Source of the DNA: JAXFQS01 sp034178815
GTDB taxonomy: Bacteria; Verrucomicrobiota; Kiritimatiellia; RFP12; DVOR01
Direction of reading: 5' to 3'
Assembly: GCA_034178815.1 (NCBI GenBank)
Contig: JAXFQS010000050.1
Span: 1-28,490 of the forward strand
Length of the DNA: 28,490 nucleotides
The notes under the pieces were generated by a model. The model did not search any database. It was not told the DNA's origin and worked only from the letters and a program-made list of their open reading frames with translations. Shown here piece after piece: positions 5,312-13,269 of this stretch. Both the position numbers and the translations under genes were made by a program. Every line of letters starts with the position of its first letter. The first letter of the stretch is position 1.

Positions 5312-6591
5312 CCTATCCGGCGAATGTTTGCCCCCAGCGAACGCAGTTCGCGATCGACTTGCGCATAACCTCGGTCGATGCTCTCGGCGTTGTTGATAAT
5401 CGTCTTTCCCTTGGCGCAAAGTGCGGCAATCAGCAGAGCCATTCCCGCCCGGATATCGGGGCTGGAAACCATCGCGCCCTGGAGCCGCATCGGCCCTGTT
5501 ACAACAACGCGATGCGGGTCGCATGGGACGATGCCTGCGCCCATTCCAATCAGGTGATCGACAAAATAGAGACGGCTCTCGAACATCTTCTCGAAAAAGA
5601 CGGTCGTACCTCTGGCTTGGGTCGCCAGCACGATGAAGACGCTCATCAGGTCGGACGGGAATGCTGGCCAAAGACCGTCTTCTAACTTGGGGATTGCCTT
5701 GCCAAAGTCGTACTCCGTGCGCAGCACCTGCTTAGGCGGAAGATTGAGCGTCGTGCCGGAAATCGTATAGCGGACGCCGAAACGGCGGAATGGGCGCTCC
5801 AGTACGCGGAAATCGTCAGGCGCGATGCCCTTGAGCGTCAAGCCGCCCCCCGTGACCAGCGATGCGACCATATAGGAAGCCGCCTCGATGGTGTCGGAAC
5901 CGATAGCAACGGTTGCCCCCTTAAGGTGCGTAGCCCCGCACACAACTAGTTTATTGGTCCCGACCCCAGAGATACGCACCCCCATGGCCATAAGCAACCT
6001 ACAAAGGTTTTGCACATGCGGTTCACAAGCGGCGTTGCGAATAATCGTCTTGCCTGATGCCTTCGCGGCTGCCATCAACAGGTTCTCAGTCGCAGTGACC
6101 GAGGCCTCGTCGAGCAAAATGTCGCTCCCGGTCAACTGCCTGGCCGTAATACGAAAGTTGGCTCCGCCTTTGACCGTCGCCCCAAGCGCCTGAAACCCAA
6201 TGAAGTGCGTATCTAGGCGGCGTTTGCCGATGACATCGCCCCCGGGAGGCGGCACCACAACTGTTCCGCAACGCCCCAGAAGCGCGCCGGCGAAAAGAAT
6301 CGATCCGCGCACCCGGCGGCAAAGTTCGCGATCGAGTTTTGGCACCTGGGGCAGAGTCCGGGCGCAAAGAGTCGCCTGGCAACCATCCTCGTCAAGCGAC
6401 ACCTCGACGCCCAAGGCCCGAGCCAGATCCAGCATCACGCGGACATCGTCGATAAGCGGAAGATTGCGCAATGTGACCGGCTCATCGGTCAGCAAAGCAG
6501 CGGCAATCATCGGCAAAGCGGCATTCTTGTTCCCGGGCACATGGCGCGTGCCTCCGATGGGCCTTCCTCCAACTATCTCAAAACGGGACAT
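5308..6591 (-). CDS. murA: UDP-N-acetylglucosamine 1-carboxyvinyltransferase (MurA), Cys-to-Asp variant
   Basis: 427 aa, normal for MurA. It transfers enolpyruvate from PEP to UDP-GlcNAc, the first committed step of peptidoglycan synthesis. K22/N23 in PGNKNAALP bind substrate. WPAFPSDLMSVF carries the catalytic Asp equivalent to E. coli D305, and DIRAGMALLIAA the Arg equivalent to R397. The loop that normally reads PGGCxIG reads PPGGDVIG, with D119 at the position of E. coli Cys115. Enzymes with Asp here (Mycobacterium, Chlamydia, Borrelia) are active but not alkylated by fosfomycin. The gene follows clpC with 8 nt between the clpC stop and the murA ATG, so it is probably co-transcribed. Its stop (5308-5310) overlaps the chorismate mutase stop tail-to-tail. 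Confidence 0.95.
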   Translation of the reverse strand: MSRFEIVGGRPIGGTRHVPGNKNAALPMIAAALLTDEPVTLRNLPLIDDVRVMLDLARALGVEVSLDEDGCQATLCARTLPQVPKLDRELCRRVRGSILFAGALLGRCGTVVVPPPGGDVIGKRRLDTHFIGFQALGATVKGGANFRITARQLTGSDILLDEASVTATENLLMAAAKASGKTIIRNAACEPHVQNLCRLLMAMGVRISGVGTNKLVVCGATHLKGATVAIGSDTIEAASYMVASLVTGGGLTLKGIAPDDFRVLERPFRRFGVRYTISGTTLNLPPKQVLRTEYDFGKAIPKLEDGLWPAFPSDLMSVFIVLATQARGTTVFFEKMFESRLYFVDHLIGMGAGIVPCDPHRVVVTGPMRLQGAMVSSPDIRAGMALLIAALCAKGKTIINNAESIDRGYAQVDRELRSLGANIRRIG

Positions 6592-6599
6592 AGGGCGAC

Positions 6600-9221
6600 C
6601 TAGCCCTCTTTGCTCTTCTTCGCCGAAGCGCGAGAACGCTTCGGCTTGGCGGCAGGCACGGCTCCCTCCGGAGCCTTTTCAGACGGCGGCTCAAAAGTAA
6701 ACGAAAGCGCCGATGCATCCGGCTTCACAGTCACCAAAACAGTCCCATCTGTCTCAGCGCGCCCGAGAAGTTCTTCAGCCAACTGGTCCTCAAGAACCCC
6801 TTCAATGGCACGGCGCAAAGGACGCGCCCCCATAGCAGGATTGGCATCCTTCCGAAGCAAAAAGTCGGCAGCCGCATCGTCCACTCGAAGCGACAAACCT
6901 GTGCGCTCCAACCGCTTGGAGACCTTCGCCAGTTCCAAATCAAGCACCCGGCGCAAATCCTCCTTGCCGAGCTTGCGGAACGGCAGAATGGCATCAAAAC
7001 GGTTCAGCAACTCAGGCTTGAAGAAGCGCTTGGCCTCCTCCAGCAGCTGCTTCCGAACCCGCTCCTCATCACGCGCCGTTGCCGTCATGTCATTCGTCGA
7101 AAACCCGAGACTAGATGTCTGCCGGGAGAAGTCGTAGCCGAGATTAGAAGTGAGCAGGACAATGGTATTCCGGAAGTCCACCGTATGCCCCAGCGAATCC
7201 GTCAACTTGCCCTCCTCCAGAATCTGAAGCAAGAGATGCATGACATCCGGGTGTGCCTTTTCCACCTCGTCAAAGAGCACCACCGAATAAGGCCGACGGC
7301 GCACACGCTCGGTCAACTGTCCGCCCTCCTCATGCCCCACATAGCCTGGTGCCGCCCCAATCAGACGAGAGGCATTCGCCTTCTCGCCGTATTCCGACAT
7401 ATCCAACTGAACGAGCGCCTTTTCATCCCCGAAAATCTCCCGTGCCAGAACCTTCGCCAAAAGCGTCTTTCCGACACCGGTAGACCCGAGAAAGAGGAAG
7501 GATCCAATAGGCCTTGCGGGATCTTTGAGCCCAGCCCTGGCCCGCTTGAGCGAGCGTACAATGACATCAATGGCGGCATCCTGACCGACCACCTCGCGCT
7601 TCAATTCCTCACCCAAATGAAGTAATCTTTCGCGTTCGCTGTCGCTCATCTGCCGCAAGGGAACGCCAGTCATTTTGGCGACGGTCTCGGCTATATCCGA
7701 GGCTTCGACATTGAGCACCCGGTTGCCTTCTTCTTTGCGCCAAGTCTCCAGTTGGGTATCCAAGGCCTGGCGGGAACGGAGTTCTTCGTCGCGGAACTGT
7801 GCCGCCAAGTCGAAGTTCTGAGAGTCGACCGCCTCTTTCTTCTTTTGGACGACTTCTTGGAGGCGGGTAGCTGCGTCTCTCAGGGCCTCGGGGCGCATAG
7901 CGACTTTGAGGCGGAGGCGGGCAGCAGTCTCATCAATGGCGTCAATGGCCTTGTCTGGAAGCTGTCGCCCTGGCTGGTAGCGGGCTGTCAACTCGGCGGC
8001 GGCGCGAAGGGACGCGAGTGAGAAGATGACATTATGATGGGTTTCGTAGCGAGGTGCGATGCCCTGGAGGATTTGGATTGTCTCGTCGATGGTCGGCTCG
8101 GTGACGAGAACGGTCTGGAATCGGCGCTCCATTGCGGCGTCTTTCTCGATACTCTTCCGGTATTCGGCCAGGGTTGTCGCGCCGATGCACTGTATCTCAC
8201 CTCGGGCGAGGGCGGGCTTGATGATATTGGCGGCATCCATGGAACCTTCGGCGGAGCCGGCTCCCACGATGGTGTGTAATTCGTCGAGGAAAAGGATGAC
8301 ATTTCCTTCGTGCTTGGTCTCTTCGATGAGGCGTTTGAGGCGCTCTTCGAATTGCCCGCGATACTTGGTTCCTGCGACCATCAAGGGGAGGTCGACGGTT
8401 ATCACGCGCTTGCCAATCATCCTGTCGGGGACATCTCCGGCGGCTATGGCGGCGGCTAGTCCTTCCACGACTGCGGTTTTGCCGACACCGGCCTCACCGA
8501 GGAGGACGGCATTGTTCTTGGTCCGGCGGGAAAGGATTTGAATGACGCGTTCGAGTTCTTTCTGGCGGCCAATGACAGGATCGATGCGTCCTTCGGCTGC
8601 CAGGGCGGTCAAATCGCGTCCGAAGGCGTTGAGTGCGGGGGCTTTGTTTTTCGGGGGGGATTCGCGCGCGGGCCTAGGCGGCGGGGCAAAGAGTCCCTGA
8701 ATGTCGATTTCGTCGTTTTCCGCCTCTTCTTCGTCGCCATCGGGTGGGCGATCTTCACCGGATTCCTCCTCATCAACCTCGCTGGCATACTTGCTGATAA
8801 TCTCCGGAAGCACCTTTTCGACGGTGACCCCGAGTTCCGTCAGAACGCTGGCGGCTATACCCTCCCCTTCCCGCAAGAGCGCGAGCAGAAGGTGCTCGGT
8901 TCCGACATAGGCCTGTCGAGTCTCCTGGGCTGAGATAAGGGCGAGCTGGAAGACCTTTTTGACCCGGGGCGTATAGGGAAGGTCGCCCTCGACCATGATG
9001 TCGCTACCGCTTCCGACGCGTTGATCAATCTTCAACCGCAAGTCGTCGAGCGAGACGCCGACACGATCCAACACATCGACCGCATAGCCTTCGCCCAGCG
9101 CGACCAGCCCCAAGAGCAGGTGCTCCGTCCCGACATAAGAGTGATTGAACCGCAAGGCCTCCTGATGGGCCAGTTGAACGGCCCGACGCGCCCGCGGCGT
9201 AAAGTGATCCATAATGCTCAT
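6600..9221 (-). CDS. clpC: ClpC-type AAA+ unfoldase, ATPase subunit of the Clp protease
   Basis: 873 aa from the ATG at 9221 (MSIMDHFTPRARRAV). This start has GAAGGA 7 nt upstream; the next ATG upstream (9242) lies in the promoter -10 hexamer. Two Clp-N repeats span ~1-145. An acidic linker covers 148-172. NBD1 has Walker A GEAGVGKT (242-249) and Walker B VILFLDE (to E314). A UVR motif lies at ~461-485, which makes this ClpC rather than ClpA/B. NBD2 has Walker A GSTGVGKT (579-586) and Walker B VVLFDEVE. LGF at 705-707 is the ClpP-docking loop. The last ~30 residues are a Lys/Pro/Ala-rich basic tail. It unfolds substrates for ClpP, which is not in this window. First gene of a clpC-murA unit. 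Wobble preference changes near 7630, between NBD1 and NBD2. Confidence 0.95.
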   Translation of the reverse strand: MSIMDHFTPRARRAVQLAHQEALRFNHSYVGTEHLLLGLVALGEGYAVDVLDRVGVSLDDLRLKIDQRVGSGSDIMVEGDLPYTPRVKKVFQLALISAQETRQAYVGTEHLLLALLREGEGIAASVLTELGVTVEKVLPEIISKYASEVDEEESGEDRPPDGDEEEAENDEIDIQGLFAPPPRPARESPPKNKAPALNAFGRDLTALAAEGRIDPVIGRQKELERVIQILSRRTKNNAVLLGEAGVGKTAVVEGLAAAIAAGDVPDRMIGKRVITVDLPLMVAGTKYRGQFEERLKRLIEETKHEGNVILFLDELHTIVGAGSAEGSMDAANIIKPALARGEIQCIGATTLAEYRKSIEKDAAMERRFQTVLVTEPTIDETIQILQGIAPRYETHHNVIFSLASLRAAAELTARYQPGRQLPDKAIDAIDETAARLRLKVAMRPEALRDAATRLQEVVQKKKEAVDSQNFDLAAQFRDEELRSRQALDTQLETWRKEEGNRVLNVEASDIAETVAKMTGVPLRQMSDSERERLLHLGEELKREVVGQDAAIDVIVRSLKRARAGLKDPARPIGSFLFLGSTGVGKTLLAKVLAREIFGDEKALVQLDMSEYGEKANASRLIGAAPGYVGHEEGGQLTERVRRRPYSVVLFDEVEKAHPDVMHLLLQILEEGKLTDSLGHTVDFRNTIVLLTSNLGYDFSRQTSSLGFSTNDMTATARDEERVRKQLLEEAKRFFKPELLNRFDAILPFRKLGKEDLRRVLDLELAKVSKRLERTGLSLRVDDAAADFLLRKDANPAMGARPLRRAIEGVLEDQLAEELLGRAETDGTVLVTVKPDASALSFTFEPPSEKAPEGAVPAAKPKRSRASAKKSKEG

Positions 9222-9240
9222 ATCGTTTCCTTCGCCGCCC

Positions 9241-9269
9241 ATTCTACCACAAAATGGGGCGCTCTTAAA
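9241..9269 (-). promoter_or_regulatory. Predicted clpC promoter
   Basis: On the minus strand TAGAAT (9241-9246) is a strong -10 element; the -35 is poor (TTAAGA or TTTAAG, 16-17 nt upstream). Transcription from ~9235 leaves a ~14-nt leader holding GAAGGA before the ATG at 9221. Confidence 0.55.
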
Positions 9270-9561
9270 GATTAAACCCCGCCGAAGGGGCTATCAATCG
9301 AACCAACCGCATTCCTCCTCCATCGGGCCGGTCTTCATCGCTTCTGGAGCCCCAATTGATAGGCAGGAAGGCTCCCGCCCCATACGAACCCCCTGAACCA
9401 TAAGGTTGATGTCTTCTACCCCCTATCCAACCCAACAACGCCCCCAACGCTTGCCACCTTCCCCCTGTCACAATTCGGCGCAGGCCCTCCTCGCGACAGC
9501 CCCCACCGCTACGCCGGAGAATCGCACAGCCATCTCGGCTAAGAGCGAGATTGGGTTTTCC
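9270..9561. other. Non-coding region between divergent clpC and aminotransferase units
   Basis: No credible gene. On the minus strand there is a short GC hairpin (CCCC/GGGG around a TTCGGC loop, about 9278-9291) followed by TTTAATCTTT, just upstream of the clpC promoter. On the plus strand GGAGCC (9346-9351) pairs with GGCTCC (9370-9375), and ATCTCG/CGAGAT near 9531-9551 forms a small stem before a T-rich stretch. None can be assigned to a transcript with confidence. Confidence 0.4.
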
Positions 9562-9590
9562 TTGACCCTATTTCGCGGTTTTGATATGCT
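9562..9590 (+). promoter_or_regulatory. Promoter of the aminotransferase-tRNA-leuB-ilvE operon
   Basis: TTGACC (9562-9567), 17-nt spacer, TATGCT (9585-9590), a good sigma-70-type match. Transcription should start near 9597 and leave a ~108-nt leader. A 10-bp direct repeat (CGCGGTTTTG) flanks the -10. Confidence 0.7.
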
Positions 9591-9604
9591 CTTGCGCGGT
9601 TTTG
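9574..9604. repeat. 10-bp direct repeat flanking the -10 element
   Basis: CGCGGTTTTG occurs at 9574-9583 and again at 9595-9604, exactly 21 bp apart (two helical turns), bracketing TATGCT. This is the geometry of a tandem operator for a regulator bound on one DNA face; no regulator is known. Confidence 0.5.
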
Positions 9605-9614
9605 TGGTTGACAG

Positions 9615-9683
9615 ATGAGTCCTTTCCAAAGGCGGCCCCCCCTAGCCGTCACAGCAAGGACACTTTCCATCCGTCTCCGCTAG
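9615..9683 (+). other. 5' leader of the aminotransferase operon with a 22-codon mini-ORF and inverted repeat
   Basis: The leader contains an ATG-started ORF (MSPFQRRPPLAVTARTLSIRLR) ending at 9683. It also has CCCTAGC (9640-9646) complementary to GCTAGGG (9679-9685). The peptide has no run of one amino acid and the hairpin has no T-run, so this is not an evident attenuator. It may be translational control or chance. Confidence 0.3.
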
Positions 9684-9704
9684 GGCCCCAACACGCTTCG
9701 CGTT

Positions 9705-10877
9705 ATGAAAGCACTCAACTCAACCATTTCCGCCATAGAGCCGTCCGTCACATTGGCCATCTCGTCGCAGGCAGCCGCCCTCCGCAAACAAGGCGTCCAG
9801 GTCTGCACCTTCGCGGCAGGAGAGCCCGACTTCGACACCCCCGAATGTATCCGGCGCGCCTGCCAGAAAGCCCTTGACGAAGGCAAGACCCGTTACACGC
9901 CCGTCGCCGGCATCCCCGAACTGCGTGAGGCAATCGCCGAGAAACTCCTGAGTTTCAACCACATAGCCTACAGCCCCTCCCAGATTCTCGTCAGTTGCGG
10001 CGGCAAGCACTCCCTCGCCCTCGCCTTCCAGACCCTTCTCTGCCCAGGCGACGAGGTCATCATTCCGGCCCCCTACTGGCTCAGTTACCCGCAGATGGTT
10101 CGCATTGCCGGCGGAACCCCCAAGTTCATCTCGGCCGGATGGGAACAGAACTTCAAGATTACTCCGGAGCAACTTGAAGAAGCCATCGGAACCAAGACCA
10201 AAGCCCTCGTTCTCAACAATCCCTCCAATCCAACCGGCATGGTCTATACGCCGGAAGAACTCAAAGCCTTGGCCGATATCGCCCTCAAACACGACCTTTG
10301 GATCGTCTCGGACGAAATCTACGAACGAATGGTCTATGGCACGGCAAAGTTCGCCAGCGTAGCCTCCTTCGGCCCCGAATACCACGAGCGCACCATCACC
10401 GTCTCGGGTATGAGCAAGACCTACGCCATGACCGGCTGGCGCCTCGGCTATACCGCCGCGCCGCAGCCATTCATCAAGGCAATGACCGCACTTCAGTCCC
10501 ATACCGCTTCCGCCCCGACAACCTTCTCTCAATGGGGTGGGGTTGCAGCACTCCGGGAGGCGGAACCCGATGTCCAGAAGATGGTCTCGGCCTTTGCCGC
10601 ACGCCGCGAACGCATCGTCGAACTGATGCAAGCCATACCCGGCATCCACTGTCCCAAGCCGGAAGGCGCATTCTACATTTTCGCCAATGTCGCCGAATTT
10701 GGGCTTGACTCTGTCTCATTCTGCTCTAAACTATTGGCTGAACAGCAAGTCGCAGCCGTTCCTGGGCTAGCCTTCGGAAACGACAACTGCATCCGCTTGA
10801 GTTACGCCTGCAGCATGGAGAACATCGAAGCCGGACTGGCTCGCATTGCCCAGTTCTGCGCATCCCTACGGCATTGA
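9705..10877 (+). CDS. Class I aminotransferase (aspartate/prephenate aminotransferase family)
   Basis: 390 aa, PLP-dependent fold type I enzyme of the AspC-Ib subgroup. Visible motifs are AAGEPDFDTPECI, the YTP.AGIPELREAIAEKL segment, GGKHSLALAF, PAPYWLSYPQM, NNPSNPTGMVY, SDEIYERMVYG, SGMSKTYAMTGWRLGY with the Schiff-base lysine K238, and RLSYACSMENIEAGL with the carboxylate-binding Arg. This subgroup includes aspartate aminotransferases and prephenate or broad aromatic aminotransferases, so the exact substrate is open. Placement ahead of leuB and ilvE, and the lack of another aromatic aminotransferase in the window, make an amino acid biosynthetic role likely. No Shine-Dalgarno is obvious before the ATG. 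Codons are C-ending. tRNA-Leu(UAG) begins 10 nt after its stop. Confidence 0.9.
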   Translation: MKALNSTISAIEPSVTLAISSQAAALRKQGVQVCTFAAGEPDFDTPECIRRACQKALDEGKTRYTPVAGIPELREAIAEKLLSFNHIAYSPSQILVSCGGKHSLALAFQTLLCPGDEVIIPAPYWLSYPQMVRIAGGTPKFISAGWEQNFKITPEQLEEAIGTKTKALVLNNPSNPTGMVYTPEELKALADIALKHDLWIVSDEIYERMVYGTAKFASVASFGPEYHERTITVSGMSKTYAMTGWRLGYTAAPQPFIKAMTALQSHTASAPTTFSQWGGVAALREAEPDVQKMVSAFAARRERIVELMQAIPGIHCPKPEGAFYIFANVAEFGLDSVSFCSKLLAEQQVAAVPGLAFGNDNCIRLSYACSMENIEAGLARIAQFCASLRH

Positions 10878-10887
10878 CACTTACTAC

Positions 10888-10972
10888 GGGCTCGTGGTGA
10901 AATTGGCAGACACGCAGGATTTAGGTTCCTGTTTCGCAAGAAGTGTGGGTTCAACTCCCACCGGGCCCACCA
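10888..10972 (+). tRNA. tRNA-Leu, anticodon UAG
   Basis: 85 nt including the encoded CCA (10970-10972). The acceptor GGGCTCG (10888-10894) pairs with CGGGCCC (10962-10968) with one G-U pair. The anticodon stem CAGGA/TCCTG encloses TTTAGGT, giving TAG at 10922-10924, which reads CUN leucine codons. The variable arm is long (class II) and the T-arm is GTGGGTTCAACTCCCAC. It sits in the operon, 10 nt after the aminotransferase stop and 19 nt before the leuB-like ATG. It has no promoter or terminator of its own, so it is probably cut from the mRNA by RNase P and 3' processing. Confidence 0.95.
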
Positions 10973-10991
10973 TCCTTTCAGAGGCAAACAC

Positions 10992-12065
10992 ATGAAGAAG
11001 TACAACATCGCAGTCGTCGCCGGTGACGGAACCGGTCCCGAAGTCATTGGTGAAGGCATCAAAGTTCTGAATGCAGCCGCGGCCAAACATGGGTTCGCCC
11101 TCGACTTCCACAAGCAAGACATCGGCGGCGAACGCTATATGCGCACAGGAGAGACTCTTCCCGACAGCGTCCTTGCAGAGTTGAAGCAGTCCGAGGCCAT
11201 CTATCTCGGAGCCATCGGCCACCCGCAAGTCAAACCTGGCATCCTTGAGAAAGGCATCCTGTTACGCTTGCGCTTTGAACTGGATCAGTACATCAATCTC
11301 CGCCCCGCCAAGCTCTTCCCTGGCGTTGAGACGCCCATTAAGAACAAAGGGTGCAAGGAGATTGACTACACCATCGTGCGCGAAAACTCAGGCGGGCTCT
11401 ACACGGGCATGGGCGGAATCTCTCGCCCCGGCACCAAGGACGAAGTCGCCATTCAGAATATGACCTACACCTACAACCAGGTTGAGCGTTGCATCCGCTA
11501 TGCCTTCGAATACGCCCGGAAATACGGAAAGAAGGCCCGGGGCGTAGGGGAGCATAACACCTTGGCGATGGTGGGCAAATCCAATGTCCTGACCCATATG
11601 TATGCCCTTTGGAACCGCGTGTTCGACGAGGTGGGGCAGGAGTTCCCCGATGTCAAGCGCGAGTATTACCATGTCGACGCGACCTGCTTGTATATGGTCG
11701 CCAGCCCGGAAATGTTTGATGTGGTCGTCACGGAAAACATGTTCGGCGACATTATCACTGACCTTGCTGCCATCACACAAGGGGGACTTGGGGTCGCGGC
11801 TGGAGCGAACATCAATCCCAATGGCGTGAGTATGTTCGAGCCGATTGGTGGTACGGCTCCCATGTGGACGGGTAAGAACGCCATCAATCCAATCGCGGCT
11901 ATCGGTGCTGGCGCGATGATGTTGGAGACCCTCGGCGAAGTGGACGCGGCCCGGGCCGTTGAAGCGGCGATTCGCAAGGTGACCCCCACTATGAAGAGCC
12001 AGATGGCGAATCAAATGGGTATGACCACCACGCAGGTTGGCGACCGTGTCGCCGAGGCTCTTTAA
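10992..12065 (+). CDS. leuB: 3-isopropylmalate dehydrogenase-like beta-decarboxylating dehydrogenase
   Basis: 357 aa. The family oxidises and decarboxylates 2-hydroxy acids with NAD(P). Motifs are VVAGDGTGPEVIGEG, LLRLRFELDQYINLRPAKLFPG (substrate Arg residues), VRENSGGLYTG (Tyr), GKSNVL (Lys196, general base region) and TENMFGDIITDLAA (metal-binding Asp253/257). The NAD-binding loop reads EPIGGTAPMWTGKNAINP where canonical LeuB has EP.HGSAPDIAGK, and VREN replaces VREL. These are features of a divergent LeuB clade and also approach tartrate or isocitrate dehydrogenase types. Position between tRNA-Leu and ilvE favours leucine synthesis. leuA, leuC and leuD are not in the window. RBS is weak. 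Codon choice shifts to G/T-ending after about 11,530. Confidence 0.8.
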   Translation: MKKYNIAVVAGDGTGPEVIGEGIKVLNAAAAKHGFALDFHKQDIGGERYMRTGETLPDSVLAELKQSEAIYLGAIGHPQVKPGILEKGILLRLRFELDQYINLRPAKLFPGVETPIKNKGCKEIDYTIVRENSGGLYTGMGGISRPGTKDEVAIQNMTYTYNQVERCIRYAFEYARKYGKKARGVGEHNTLAMVGKSNVLTHMYALWNRVFDEVGQEFPDVKREYYHVDATCLYMVASPEMFDVVVTENMFGDIITDLAAITQGGLGVAAGANINPNGVSMFEPIGGTAPMWTGKNAINPIAAIGAGAMMLETLGEVDAARAVEAAIRKVTPTMKSQMANQMGMTTTQVGDRVAEAL

Positions 12066-12087
12066 TCTCTCCACCAACAGGCCAGCC

Positions 12088-13101
12088 ATGAAAGCAATTG
12101 ATTGGGAACATTTGGGGTTCGCCTATCAGGACACGAACTGCCACATCGAGTATGTTTGGAAGGATGGGAAGTGGGACTCCGGACGCCTAGTCAAGGAGCC
12201 CTACCTCAATCTTCATATCGCGGCTTCTGCGCTCCATTACGGACAAGCGGCCTTCGAGGGTATGAAAGCGTTCCGTCAGAAGAACGGCGATGTGGTCATC
12301 TTCCGCCCGCAGGAGAATGCCAAGCGAATGTACAACACGGCCTTGCGGACTTGCATGCCGCCAGTGCCAGAGGAGGTCTTCATCGAGGCCTGCGAGCGGG
12401 TCATCCGCGAGAATCTTGAGTATGTTCCACCCTATGGGACAGGCGGTTCGCTCTATATCCGCCCCTTGCTGATTGGTTCAGGGCCTCAAATCGGTGTCGC
12501 TCCGGCGCACGAGTATACCTTTATTGTGATGGTCATGCCTGTTGGAGCCTACTATCGCAATGGCCTGAAACCCGTACGGGCTGTCATCTGGGATGACTTT
12601 GACCGCGCGGCACCACTGGGGCTGGGCAATGTCAAAGTGGCGGGGAACTATGCGGCATCCCTCTTCGCTCACGAGAAGGCGAAGCACGAGGGGTGGCCCG
12701 TCGAACTCTACTTGGACGCCAAAGAGCACAAGTACATTGAGGAGTTCGCAACCTCCAACTTCTTGGCCATCACCAAGGATGGTCGATATGTCACCACCAA
12801 GTCTCCTTCTATCCTCCCGAGCGTCACAAACCTTACGCTCAGGCAACTTGCGGCCGACTGCGGCATTCCTGTCGAGGTTCGCCGTGTAGCGTTCGAGGAA
12901 TTGGAGGACTTTGCCGAGATTGCCGCCTGCGGTACGGCGGTCGTCATTACTCCGGTCTGCGAAATTACGCGGGGCGACAAGGTTATCCGTGTAGGCTCCC
13001 CCGATGGTTGCGGCCCGGTACTTGAAAAGCTCTACCATATGGTTCAAGGCATCCAATACGGGGAGTTGGCCGACACACACGGCTGGTGCCACAAGGTCTA
13101 A
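12088..13101 (+). CDS. ilvE: Branched-chain amino acid aminotransferase
   Basis: 337 aa from the ATG at 12088; an upstream ATG at 12037 would overlap the preceding gene. This fold type IV PLP enzyme transfers amino groups between glutamate and 2-keto acids in the last step of leucine, isoleucine and valine synthesis. Visible are SALHYGQAAFEGMKAF, FRPQENAKRM, YIRPLLIGSGPQIGV, LGNVKVAGNYAAS with the PLP lysine K183, YIEEFATSNFL, and TPSILPSVTNLTLRQL in variant form. It ends the operon 22 nt after leuB and is followed by a strong terminator at 13124. Confidence 0.95.
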   Translation: MKAIDWEHLGFAYQDTNCHIEYVWKDGKWDSGRLVKEPYLNLHIAASALHYGQAAFEGMKAFRQKNGDVVIFRPQENAKRMYNTALRTCMPPVPEEVFIEACERVIRENLEYVPPYGTGGSLYIRPLLIGSGPQIGVAPAHEYTFIVMVMPVGAYYRNGLKPVRAVIWDDFDRAAPLGLGNVKVAGNYAASLFAHEKAKHEGWPVELYLDAKEHKYIEEFATSNFLAITKDGRYVTTKSPSILPSVTNLTLRQLAADCGIPVEVRRVAFEELEDFAEIAACGTAVVITPVCEITRGDKVIRVGSPDGCGPVLEKLYHMVQGIQYGELADTHGWCHKV

Positions 13102-13123
13102 AGCCTTACTGTTCCACTGATTC

Positions 13124-13156
13124 AAGGCGTCTGTCCATCAGGGCGGACGCCTTTTT
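13124..13156 (+). terminator. Intrinsic terminator after ilvE
   Basis: AAGGCGTC (13124-13131) pairs with GACGCCTT (13146-13153). Five more pairs, including two G-U, continue to an ATCA loop, and the hairpin ends in TTTTT. It lies 22 nt past the ilvE stop. Confidence 0.9.
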
Positions 13157-13222
13157 CTTACCTCGCGGAAGGTTGCAACCTAGGAGAAGAAGAGAAAGCA
13201 ACCTCCGGCAGGCGGTTTTGCG

Positions 13223-13251
13223 TTGCGTTTGCCCCTAAAATAAGCTATGAT
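13223..13251 (+). promoter_or_regulatory. Promoter of the tgt-yajC-secDF operon
   Basis: TTGCGT (13223-13228), 17-nt spacer, TATGAT (13246-13251). The predicted start near 13258 leaves about 12 nt before the tgt ATG. Confidence 0.7.
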
Positions 13252-13269
13252 AGAGCGACTAACATTCGT

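Noticed and set aside
9270..9300. Small GC hairpin with T-rich tail on the minus strand upstream of clpC
   Set aside because: The stem is only four pairs and no upstream minus-strand gene exists for it to terminate.
9720..10649. 309-codon antisense frame opposite the aminotransferase
   Set aside because: Composition artefact of the strongly biased sense gene; no homology or start signal.
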